A stretch of DNA of 6,715 bases. It comes from an uncultured bacterium (GTDB lineage Bacteria > Pseudomonadota > Alphaproteobacteria > SP197). A model generated the notes under the pieces. The model was not told the DNA's origin and did not search any database. It saw only the letters and a program-made list of their open reading frames with translations. Positions 1-5,094 of the stretch are shown here, one piece after another (positions within the stretch are counted from its first letter, which is position 1; each line of letters starts with the position of its first letter). The stretch spans positions 1 through 6,715 of the forward strand of contig CALLQH010000056.1 in the NCBI GenBank assembly GCA_938014945.1. Direction: 5' to 3'. Both the position numbers and the translations under genes were made by a program.

Positions 1-267
1 CAGCGCGGTGTCGAGGCCCAGCACGACATCGGCCTCGGTGTCGGCGCCTTCCAGGCGCAGGCGCGTCAGCAGCAGGCCGGCGTCGTCGACGCCCACCCAC
101 TGGAGGTCGCAGCCGCACTGGGCCTCGAAGGCGGTTTCGATGGCGGGGCCGGGGCCCCACTCGCTGATGAAGGAATCGTAGGTGTAGACCGTCAGCGTCT
201 CGGCGCGCGCCGGCAGGGCGGCAAGGCCGAGAAGGGCAGTGGCGGCGATCAGGTGAAGGCGTGACAT
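1..267 (-). CDS. thiB: Thiamine-binding periplasmic protein ThiB, N-terminal part (cut by window edge)
   Basis: This is the solute-binding protein of the ThiBPQ ABC importer, which captures thiamine and its phosphates in the periplasm. The first 89 codons are visible. Residues 1-22 form a signal peptide (a short basic start, a Leu/Ala-rich core, and PARA before the likely cleavage site). The mature part begins ETLTVYTYDSF, followed by WGPGP (37-41), FEAQCGC (47-53) and ADVVLGLD (79-86), all closely matching enterobacterial ThiB as I remember it. The start at 267 is chosen because GGGAG lies 7 nt upstream; an in-frame ATG at 273 would sit directly against that Shine-Dalgarno sequence. A TPP riboswitch precedes the gene, which independently supports a thiamine role. 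The permease and ATPase genes (thiP, thiQ) are expected beyond the left edge but cannot be seen. Identity is secure; the C-terminal part is not in the window. Confidence 0.93.
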   Translation of the reverse strand, partial: MSRLHLIAATALLGLAALPARAETLTVYTYDSFISEWGPGPAIETAFEAQCGCDLQWVGVDDAGLLLTRLRLEGADTEADVVLGLDTAL

Positions 268-272
268 CGGCA

Positions 273-297
273 TTCTCCCATGGTCGCCGGGGGAGAA
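273..297 (-). promoter_or_regulatory. Hairpin covering the thiB Shine-Dalgarno sequence (riboswitch expression platform)
   Basis: On the minus strand TTCTCCC (297 to 291) and GGGAGAA (279 to 273) are perfect reverse complements. They form a 7-bp stem with an 11-nt loop. The right arm contains the GGGAG that serves the thiB ATG at 267. The hairpin lies 34 nt downstream of the TPP aptamer, has no T-run after it, and so looks like a translational off-switch rather than a terminator. The pairing is seen directly; the link to ligand binding is inferred from the usual mechanism of proteobacterial THI-box leaders. Confidence 0.65.
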
Positions 298-331
298 AGA
301 TGTCGGGTGCGGTTCCGTGGCCGGAGCAGCA

Positions 332-419
332 ACTCAATCCCTCCGCCGGCATGATCCGGATCAGGTTCGTCGGGTCGGTGCGGCTTGCACCTCTCAGCCC
401 CGTGGGGCACCCCGTGAGT
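332..419 (-). ncRNA. TPP riboswitch (THI-box aptamer)
   Basis: The minus strand carries the hallmark THI-box elements in the right order: GGGGTGCC, then GGGGCTGAGAGG, then GACCCG, then GAACCTGATC, then ATGCCGGCGGAGGGA. The CTGAGA pyrimidine-sensing segment is at 397 to 392. ACTCA at 419 to 415 pairs with TGAGT at 336 to 332 and closes helix P1. It senses thiamine pyrophosphate and lies in the 5' leader of thiB, so high TPP should lower thiamine uptake. Promoter and expression platform candidates flank it at sensible distances. Confidence 0.95.
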
Positions 420-427
420 ACGCGCTA

Positions 428-456
428 GACGTAGGACGATGGCGGGCCGATGACAA
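428..456 (-). promoter_or_regulatory. Probable sigma-70-type promoter of the riboswitch-thiB transcript
   Basis: On the minus strand TTGTCA (456 to 451, one mismatch to TTGACA) is separated by exactly 17 nt from TACGTC (433 to 428). The -10 element is weak. Transcription would begin around 420-422, immediately before the first paired bases of the aptamer, which is where a riboswitch transcript should start. The placement is the stronger argument. Confidence 0.45.
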
Positions 457-461
457 GACCC

Positions 462-498
462 CCGGCGGGAGCCACCGTGTGAGGCTCAGGCCCGCCGG
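462..498 (-). terminator. Stem-loop at the tusA stop codon, possible terminator without T-run
   Basis: CCGGCGG (minus, 498 to 492) pairs with CCGCCGG (468 to 462). Inside it GAGCC (487 to 483) pairs with GGCTC (473 to 469), with a 4-nt bulge between the two helices and a 9-nt loop. The structure spans the TGA of the TusA gene. No run of T follows, so it is not a classical intrinsic terminator, though it could protect the 3' end or separate tusA from the thiB promoter. Confidence 0.3.
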
Positions 499-707
499 AT
501 CTCGAAGACGAAGGTTTCGCCTTCCTTGCGGCTGTCGAGCAGGGCATGGCCGGTGAGCTCGCAGAAGGCCTCGAAGTCCTTCACCGCACTGGGGTCGGTC
601 GCCTGAACCACCAGCACATCGCCGCTCTCCAGCGCCTTCAGGCGCTTCTTGGCCTTGAGCACGGGCAGGGGACAGGCCAGGCCCTTGACGTCGAGTTCGT
701 GCTGCAT
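486..707 (-). CDS. TusA-family sulfurtransferase (sulfur carrier protein)
   Basis: The 73-residue product has the TusA/SirA fold signature. The N-terminal stretch VKGLACPLPVLKAKKRLK (residues 7-24) holds the CPxP motif with Cys12, the residue that carries persulfide sulfur in this family. The body, with GDVLVVQATDP near residues 29-39 and a C-terminal strand ending FVFEIRRA, matches the compact beta-alpha-beta-alpha-beta-beta fold. TusA proteins hand sulfur from cysteine desulfurase to tRNA thiolation, molybdenum-cofactor or sulfur-oxidation proteins; which of these applies here cannot be read from the sequence. The ATG at 707 is preferred over one at 752 because GGGGAAA lies 8 nt upstream and because known family members start just before this first strand. 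It sits between tRNA-Thr and the thiB leader on the same strand. I leave the symbol blank because the subfamily (TusA proper or a YedF/YeeD-like relative) is unresolved. Confidence 0.88.
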   Translation of the reverse strand: MQHELDVKGLACPLPVLKAKKRLKALESGDVLVVQATDPSAVKDFEAFCELTGHALLDSRKEGETFVFEIRRA

Positions 708-810
708 GGCGGATGTTTCCCCGAACCTGTTGGCCGCGCCGGCCGCGATCAACGCGGACGGCGGCCCAGCATATCGCGGGGCGGCGGGCTGAAGCCATGG
801 TCTGGAAGGG

Positions 811-885
<75 letters not shown>

Positions 886-951
886 ATTGAAACCGGGCCG
901 GAACCTGCCACAGTGGCGGGGGTGAAGCAAGAGAACGCAAACAGCAAATCG

Positions 952-1110
952 ATGCCGTCGAAGACACCGCCCCGAAAGCCTGATTCAGCGGCCGAAAAGG
1001 CGCGTCAGGAACGCCTTGCAGAGGCCCTGCGCGCCAACCTCAAACGGCGCAAGAGCCAGGCCCGCGAACGTAAAGACGAGGATACCTTGCCCGCGGACGG
1101 CAAGGACTAG
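952..1110 (+). CDS. Small basic conserved hypothetical protein upstream of murA
   Basis: The predicted 52-residue product is very rich in Arg, Lys and Ala. It has a Pro/Lys-rich start, a central helix-forming stretch (AAEKARQERLAEALRANLKRR in outline, residues 14-34) and a charged tail. The core RLAEALRANLKRRKSQARER resembles short hypothetical proteins often found near murA in alphaproteobacteria; this is from memory, and no function is known to me. There is no signal peptide or membrane segment, and the charge suggests a nucleic-acid or ribosome partner, which is only a guess. The ATG at 952 is taken as start; GTG codons at 913 and 922 are in frame and would add 13 or 10 residues. None has a good Shine-Dalgarno sequence. 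The start is uncertain, the reading frame fairly likely. Confidence 0.6.
   Translation: MPSKTPPRKPDSAAEKARQERLAEALRANLKRRKSQARERKDEDTLPADGKD
1085..1105 (+). repeat. Perfect 7-bp inverted repeat at the end of the small ORF
   Basis: CCTTGCC (1085-1091) and GGCAAGG (1099-1105) flank a 7-nt loop, ending five bases before the end of the stop codon. No T-run follows. It may be a weak transcript-end hairpin between this gene and the next, or chance in GC-rich coding DNA. Confidence 0.3.
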
Positions 1111-1151
1111 GTTCCGTTCCGGCACAGGGCTTGCTTGGTTCGTGCCTAACA

Positions 1152-1583
1152 ATGACCCGATCCGTCCTGGTTGTCCCGATTCTGGCCATGATTGTCCTGC
1201 TGGCTGACGCAGTTCCGCGTCCGGCCTTGGCGGCAACGGACCTGCTCGACTTCTTCCGGCTGCGTGAAACCATCCTGGAGGAAACCGAATCCGGCCGCTC
1301 GGGCCGGGCCACCGTCGACAGTTCGGCGATCCTTGGCACCTGGGCGCGCTGGCGTGGCTCGGTGGTGCGGGTGATGGAACCCCAGGAAGGTCTCTGGCTG
1401 ATCCTGGTCGAGATGGACCCGCCGGGCTCCGAATCCCCCAGTCACGATCTGGAGGTCTGGGCCGATGACCCGGCGGCGGCCCAGCTTGCCGCGGGACAGG
1501 AGATCACGGTCAAGGGCACCATCGTCGACTATCGCCGCCTGCCCGGTGCCGTCGTCCACATCGTGATCGACGCGCGAAGCTGA
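1152..1583 (+). CDS. Predicted exported protein with possible OB-fold, function unknown
   Basis: The 143-residue product opens with MTRSVLVVPILAMIVLLADA, a clear signal peptide: one Arg, a hydrophobic core, and a likely cut after PRPALA at residue 27. The mature part has a short helical segment (28-47), a polar linker, and then a run of predicted beta strands: WRGSVVRVMEP (68-78), LWLILVEMDP (81-90), HDLEVWA (98-104), EITVKGTIVDYRR (117-129) and AVVHIVIDAR (133-142). This order, with VKGTIVDY near the end, resembles the bacterial OB-fold used by small periplasmic proteins; that is inference from strand pattern alone. There is no lipobox Cys. The ATG at 1152 is chosen because it opens the signal peptide; an in-frame TTG at 1131 would add seven residues in front of it. 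It lies between a small gene and murA, so an envelope role is possible but unproven. Confidence 0.75.
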   Translation: MTRSVLVVPILAMIVLLADAVPRPALAATDLLDFFRLRETILEETESGRSGRATVDSSAILGTWARWRGSVVRVMEPQEGLWLILVEMDPPGSESPSHDLEVWADDPAAAQLAAGQEITVKGTIVDYRRLPGAVVHIVIDARS

Positions 1584-1585
1584 TT

Positions 1586-1601
1586 GTGCCGCCGGCGGCA
1601 C
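1586..1601. terminator. 16-bp perfect palindrome just after the exported-protein gene
   Basis: GTGCCGCC followed directly by GGCGGCAC makes a perfect palindrome beginning 3 nt after the stop codon at 1583. As RNA it could fold as a 6-bp stem with a CCGG loop, followed by CGAAAAGG and no T-run. It may act as a weak terminator or 3' stabiliser ahead of murA; an operator half-site pair is the alternative. Confidence 0.35.
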
Positions 1602-1716
1602 GAAAAGGCCGTCGCCCCGCCTCCCTTCTGCCCTTGTCCACCCCGAAGTTGGTCGAAACCGGCGTCGAAGCCTTCGCGGCGGGCGGTTGTGCGTGTATGA
1701 GGGGGCGCTTCGTTGC

Positions 1717-1722
1717 AGGGAG
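1717..1722 (+). promoter_or_regulatory. Ribosome binding site that fixes the murA start
   Basis: AGGGAG lies 9 nt upstream of the GTG at 1732. It supports GTG 1732 over the upstream in-frame TTG (1687) and GTG (1693), which would lengthen MurA by 15 and 13 residues beyond the family's normal N-terminus. Confidence 0.65.
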
Positions 1723-1731
1723 CCACGGATC

Positions 1732-3006
1732 GTGGATCGGATTGCCATCACGGGCGGCGCGCCGCTCAAGGGCGAGATCGCCATCGCCGGAGCCAAGAAC
1801 TCCGCGCTGAAGCTGATGGTCGCCGCGCTGCTGACCGACCGTCCGCTGGTGCTCGATAACGTCCCCGCCGTTGCCGATGTCGGCGCCCTGACCCGCATCC
1901 TGGAGGAACTGGGCGTCGTCGCCACGGCCGATGCCGCCGTTCCCGGACGCCTGACCCTGGATGCCGGCACCATCGCCTCGACCGTCGCGCCCTACGATCT
2001 GGTGCGCAAGATGCGGGCGTCGGTGCTGGTGCTGGGTCCGCTGCTGGCGCGCTGCCGCGAGGCGCGCGTCTCCCTGCCGGGGGGCTGCGCCATCGGCACC
2101 CGTCCGGTCGATCTGCACATCCACGGCCTGGAGGCCCTGGGCGCCGAGATCGTGCTGGATCAGGGCTATCTGGTGGGTCGCGCGCCCAATGGGCTGATCG
2201 GGGCAGAGGTGATCTTCCCGCAGGTTTCCGTGGGCGCGACCGAACACGTCATGATGGCGGCCACCCTGGCCCGCGGCGTCACCGTGCTGCGCCGCGTCGC
2301 ACGCGAGCCCGAGATCGTCGATCTGGCCCGCTGCCTCACCGCCATGGGCGCACGCATCGACGGCGCGGGCACCGACGCCATCCGCATCGAAGGTGTGGAG
2401 CGGCTGGGCGGTGCGACCCACCGCGTCATCCCCGACCGCATCGAGACCGGCACCTATATAATGGCCGCCGCCGCCACGGACGGCGAACTGGAACTGCTCG
2501 ACACCTCGATCGAATACCTGGGCGCGGCCGTCGATGCCCTGCAGCGCGCGGGTGTGGCCGTGGAGGCGACCAACCGCGGCGTCAGCGTGCGCCGCGCCAA
2601 CGGTCGCCTCTCCGCCGTCGATGCCGCGACCGCGCCCTATCCCGGCTTCCCGACCGATCTGCAGGCCCAGATGATGGCGCTGATGACGACCGCGCGGGGC
2701 GAATCCCATCTGGAAGAGAACATCTTTGAGAACCGCTTCATGCATGTGCCCGAGCTGATGCGCATGGGCGCCGACATCCAGGTCCATGGCGGCTCGGCCA
2801 TCGTGAACGGCGTCGCGCGCCTGCGCGGTGCCCCGGTCATGGCGACCGATCTGCGTGCCTCGGTCTGCCTGGTGCTTGCCGGCCTGATCGCAGAGGGTGA
2901 GACGGTCGTCAATCGCGTGTACCATCTGGACCGCGGCTACGAGCGTCTGGTGGAGAAGCTCGCGGCCTGCGGCGCGTCGATTGAACGGCAAAGCGGCTCG
3001 GCATGA
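1732..3006 (+). CDS. murA: UDP-N-acetylglucosamine 1-carboxyvinyltransferase MurA
   Basis: MurA transfers enolpyruvate from PEP to UDP-GlcNAc, the first committed step of peptidoglycan precursor synthesis in the cytoplasm. The 424-residue product matches the family length (about 420). Landmarks fall at a constant offset from E. coli: Lys22-Asn23 in GAKNSALKL, the catalytic Cys119 in LPGGCAIGTRPVD (E. coli Cys115), Asp309 in PGFPTDLQAQ (Asp305) and Arg401 in HLDRGYERL (Arg397). The two-domain inside-out alpha/beta-barrel pattern is complete. Because the active-site Cys is present rather than Asp, the enzyme should be of the fosfomycin-sensitive kind. The start GTG 1732 gives MDRIAITGG, the usual alphaproteobacterial N-terminus, with a good ribosome binding site. 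The stop overlaps the next gene's ATG as ATGA, so translation is probably coupled. I see no convincing promoter in 1584-1731. Confidence 0.98.
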   Translation: MDRIAITGGAPLKGEIAIAGAKNSALKLMVAALLTDRPLVLDNVPAVADVGALTRILEELGVVATADAAVPGRLTLDAGTIASTVAPYDLVRKMRASVLVLGPLLARCREARVSLPGGCAIGTRPVDLHIHGLEALGAEIVLDQGYLVGRAPNGLIGAEVIFPQVSVGATEHVMMAATLARGVTVLRRVAREPEIVDLARCLTAMGARIDGAGTDAIRIEGVERLGGATHRVIPDRIETGTYIMAAAATDGELELLDTSIEYLGAAVDALQRAGVAVEATNRGVSVRRANGRLSAVDAATAPYPGFPTDLQAQMMALMTTARGESHLEENIFENRFMHVPELMRMGADIQVHGGSAIVNGVARLRGAPVMATDLRASVCLVLAGLIAEGETVVNRVYHLDRGYERLVEKLAACGASIERQSGSA

Positions 3007-3455
3007 ACGAAGAACGACTACGGCTGAAGGCGACGGACGACGAGGATCTGGAGGTTTTTTCCGGCCTACTCCAGGACGCGCCCATGCCGCTTTCCGAGGT
3101 CACCCATCTGGCCGAGGACGCCTGCTTTGCCGCGCTGTTCCGCCGCTATCTCTACGAGCATGTTCAGGATCAGGACTCCGCCGAACAACTGCAGGAGATC
3201 GACTGCGCGCTTGTCTTCGAGGGCGTGCGGACGGCCGAGGCATGGGACATCGGCGGGCTTGGCGGGCGCGGCTCGGTGGAGCTGATGACCATCGTCAGCG
3301 AGCCGATCCCCGGCGGCGTTTCGATCACGCTGGTCTTCCACGGTGGCGGACACATCCGCCTGGAAGCCGATGCCATCGCCGGCCGCCTGGTCGATATCGG
3401 GGAGCCGACAAAGGCCGCGCGCCGGCCCCGGCATTCGCCGCTCTTCGATTACTGA
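3003..3455 (+). CDS. DUF2948 family protein
   Basis: The 150-residue product begins LRLKATDDEDLEVFSGLLQDA (residues 6-26 in outline) and ends with a strand-rich half, including ITLVFHGGGHIRLEADAIAGRLVDIGEP (about 107-134). This pattern is typical of the DUF2948 proteins encoded after murA in alphaproteobacteria. The family has no known activity. I see no signal peptide, membrane segment or obvious catalytic motif, so it is probably a soluble cytoplasmic protein. Its ATG overlaps the murA stop codon and has no strong Shine-Dalgarno sequence of its own, which points to translational coupling with murA. In most relatives hisD comes next; here the UPF0262 gene follows after only 19 nt. Family assignment is from remembered sequence features and gene position. 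Confidence 0.85.
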   Translation: MNEERLRLKATDDEDLEVFSGLLQDAPMPLSEVTHLAEDACFAALFRRYLYEHVQDQDSAEQLQEIDCALVFEGVRTAEAWDIGGLGGRGSVELMTIVSEPIPGGVSITLVFHGGGHIRLEADAIAGRLVDIGEPTKAARRPRHSPLFDY

Positions 3456-3474
3456 CGGCATTGCGGAGCAGGCC

Positions 3475-3954
3475 ATGGCCGCCGCCGCGGAACGCATCTC
3501 CGACATCCGTCTCGACGACCGGCTGATCAAGCGCCGCAGTCCCGAGATCGAGCACGAGATGGGCGTGGCGATCTACGACCTGCTCGAAACCAACCGCTTC
3601 GTCCCGGCCGATGTGCCGCCCGGTCCCTACCATGTCCTGCTGGCCATCCGCGACGGCCGCACCCTTGTCTTCGAGATCATGGACGAGAAGGATACGCCGC
3701 TGACCGAAGTGGCGGTGCCGCTCAGCGCCTTCCGCCGCATCGTGAAGGACTACTTCACGGTCTGCGAAAGTTACTTCGAGGCCATCCGCAACGCGCCGGC
3801 TTCGCGTATCGAGGCGCTCGACATGGGCCGGCGCGGCCTGCACAACGAAGGCGCGGTGCTGCTCCAGGACTCCCTGGAAGGCAAGATCGAGATCGACGAG
3901 GAGACCGCGCGGCGCCTGTTCACCCTGATCTGCGTCCTGCACATCAGGGCGTGA
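3475..3954 (+). CDS. UPF0262 family protein
   Basis: The 159-residue product carries the strongly conserved stretches of UPF0262: RRSPEIEHEMGVAIYDLLE in outline near residues 20-38, FRRIVKDYFTVCESYFEAI (about 86-104), SRIEALDMGRRGLHNEGA (about 109-126) and the terminal RRLFTLICVLHIRA. The family is almost confined to alphaproteobacteria and has no established function. There is no signal peptide; the protein is acidic-basic mixed and probably cytosolic. The ATG at 3475 is supported by GGAG 6 nt upstream and gives MAAAAERISDIRLDD, a normal family start; upstream in-frame ATGs lie inside the DUF2948 gene. It sits 19 nt after DUF2948 and 4 nt before the phosphatase-like gene, so it is likely part of the murA transcript. 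Confidence 0.92.
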   Translation: MAAAAERISDIRLDDRLIKRRSPEIEHEMGVAIYDLLETNRFVPADVPPGPYHVLLAIRDGRTLVFEIMDEKDTPLTEVAVPLSAFRRIVKDYFTVCESYFEAIRNAPASRIEALDMGRRGLHNEGAVLLQDSLEGKIEIDEETARRLFTLICVLHIRA

Positions 3955-3958
3955 CGGC

Positions 3959-4411
3959 ATGTCGGCACTGCCTGGCGCGGTCCTCTTCGTCTGCAACTAC
4001 AACGCCGTGCGTTCCCCCATGGCCGAGGGGCTGCTGAAACAGCTTGCCGGCAACCACGTCTTTGTCGATTCCGTGGGCGTGCAGCATGCCGACGTTCCCG
4101 ATCCCTTCATGGTTTCGGTGATGGACGAGATCGGCATCGACATGTCGCGCCACCGGCCCAAGACCTTCGACGACCTGGAGGACGAGGCCGAAAGTTACGA
4201 TCTGGTCATCACGCTCTCGCCCCAGGCCCAGCACCGCGCGCTGGAACTGACGCGCTATGCCTCCATCGAGGTGGAATTCTGGATGACCTTCGATCCCACC
4301 AGCACCGAAGGCAGCCGCGAAATCATGCTCGATGCCTATCGTCAGGTGCGTGAACACCTGCGTCTGCGCATCGCGGACCGGTTCCCGCTGCGGCCTATGT
4401 CTTCGGCCTGA
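3959..4411 (+). CDS. Low-molecular-weight phosphotyrosine phosphatase family protein
   Basis: The 150-residue product has the P-loop of LMW protein-tyrosine phosphatases and ArsC-like arsenate reductases right at its N-terminus: VLFVCNYNAVRSPMAEG, a CX5R signature with Cys12 and Arg18. A DP pair at residues 112-113 (TFDPTSTEG) is the candidate general acid of the phosphatase type. The family's YDLVITLSPQA segment is near residues 80-90. Enzymes of this fold form a cysteinyl-phosphate intermediate. The real substrate of this cluster-specific branch is unknown; a phosphatase is more likely than an arsenate reductase because the extra redox cysteines of arsenate reductases are missing: Cys12 is the only cysteine. 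AGGG lies 9 nt upstream of the ATG, and the gene starts 4 nt after UPF0262, consistent with one operon. Confidence 0.87.
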   Translation: MSALPGAVLFVCNYNAVRSPMAEGLLKQLAGNHVFVDSVGVQHADVPDPFMVSVMDEIGIDMSRHRPKTFDDLEDEAESYDLVITLSPQAQHRALELTRYASIEVEFWMTFDPTSTEGSREIMLDAYRQVREHLRLRIADRFPLRPMSSA

Positions 4412-4422
4412 GAGCGCGGGGC

Positions 4423-4451
4423 TTGACCCTGCCGGTGCCACGCAACATGTT
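4423..4451 (+). promoter_or_regulatory. Possible promoter for maf, the RNase E/G-like gene and yacG
   Basis: TTGACC (4423-4428) is followed after exactly 17 nt by CATGTT (4446-4451), in the only gap longer than 20 nt within the cluster. The -35 element has five of six consensus bases and the -10 element three of six. The expected start near 4458 would leave a leader of about 50 nt before maf. Confidence 0.35.
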
Positions 4452-4509
4452 GCCCGCCGCCCGCGCGCGCATCGCCCGCGGATCGTGTCACAGGACGAGA
4501 AGCCCGATC

Positions 4510-5094
4510 ATGGCCGCCAGCGGACCACCCACCCTCGTTCTGGCATCCCAGTCGCCGCGCCGCCTGGCGCTGCTGGGCCAGGTTGCCATCGTGCCGGGCG
4601 CCGTCTGCCCCGCGGAGCTCGACGAAACGCCGCTCAAGGGCGAACTGCCGCGCCGGCATGCCCTGCGCCTGGCCGAGGCCAAGGCGCGCAAGGTTGCCGC
4701 GGACTTTCCCGATGCCGCCGTGCTGGGCGCCGATACGGTGGTCGCCTGCGGCCGGCGCATCCTGCCCAAGACGGAGGAGGAGGACGAGGCGCGCGCCTGC
4801 CTTGCCCTGCTTTCCGGACGCAGCCACGTCGTCCATGGCGGCATCTGCGTGATCCTGGGCGGTCGCGCCCATCTCCGCCATGTCGAGACACGGGTGACCT
4901 TCAAGCGCCTTTCCCTGGCCGAGATCGACGACTACATCGACAGCGGTGAGTGGCGCGGCAAGGCCGGCGGTTACGCGATCCAGGGGCTGGCTGCCGCCCA
5001 TGTCAGCCGCATCAACGGCTCCTACAGCAATGTCGTGGGTCTTGCCCTGCACGAGACCGTGCAGCTTCTGAAGGGGCTGCGCCTGTGTCCATGA
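4510..5094 (+). CDS. maf: Maf family nucleoside triphosphate pyrophosphatase
   Basis: Maf proteins hydrolyse nucleoside triphosphates to the monophosphate and pyrophosphate. The YhdE type prefers dTTP and UTP, and the YceF type prefers 7-methyl-GTP. The 194-residue product has the N-terminal nucleotide motif LASQSPRRLALL (residues 11-22), the AEAKA helix near 55-59, the metal/catalytic motif VLGADTVV with Asp75, and the C-terminal NGSYSNVVGL segment that completes the active site. Length matches the family (about 190-200). The start ATG 4510 opens directly before the first beta strand; an AGGACGAGAAG stretch lies upstream. The stop overlaps the following ATG (ATGA). I assign it tentatively to the dTTP/UTP (YhdE) subgroup because Maf genes next to yacG and RNase E/G usually belong there; specificity is not provable from what I can see. 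Confidence 0.95.
   Translation: MAASGPPTLVLASQSPRRLALLGQVAIVPGAVCPAELDETPLKGELPRRHALRLAEAKARKVAADFPDAAVLGADTVVACGRRILPKTEEEDEARACLALLSGRSHVVHGGICVILGGRAHLRHVETRVTFKRLSLAEIDDYIDSGEWRGKAGGYAIQGLAAAHVSRINGSYSNVVGLALHETVQLLKGLRLCP

Noticed and set aside
317..556. Plus-strand frame of 79 codons through the riboswitch
   Set aside because: It runs antisense to the TPP aptamer and into the end of the TusA gene, and its Arg-rich translation has no recognisable feature.
394..798. 134-codon minus-strand frame overlapping the TusA gene
   Set aside because: It is the same strand in another frame over a gene with a clear CPxP motif; the translation is Arg/Gly-rich with no domain.
1636..1701. Promoter for murA around TTGTCC or TATGAG
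   Set aside because: No -35/-10 pair at 16-18 nt spacing scores better than three of six bases in either box, so I did not annotate one.
1510..2991. Long open frame antisense to murA (493 codons)
   Set aside because: It lies opposite a certain murA gene in high-GC DNA, where long antisense frames are common. Its Gln/His/Gly/Arg-rich translation shows no domain.
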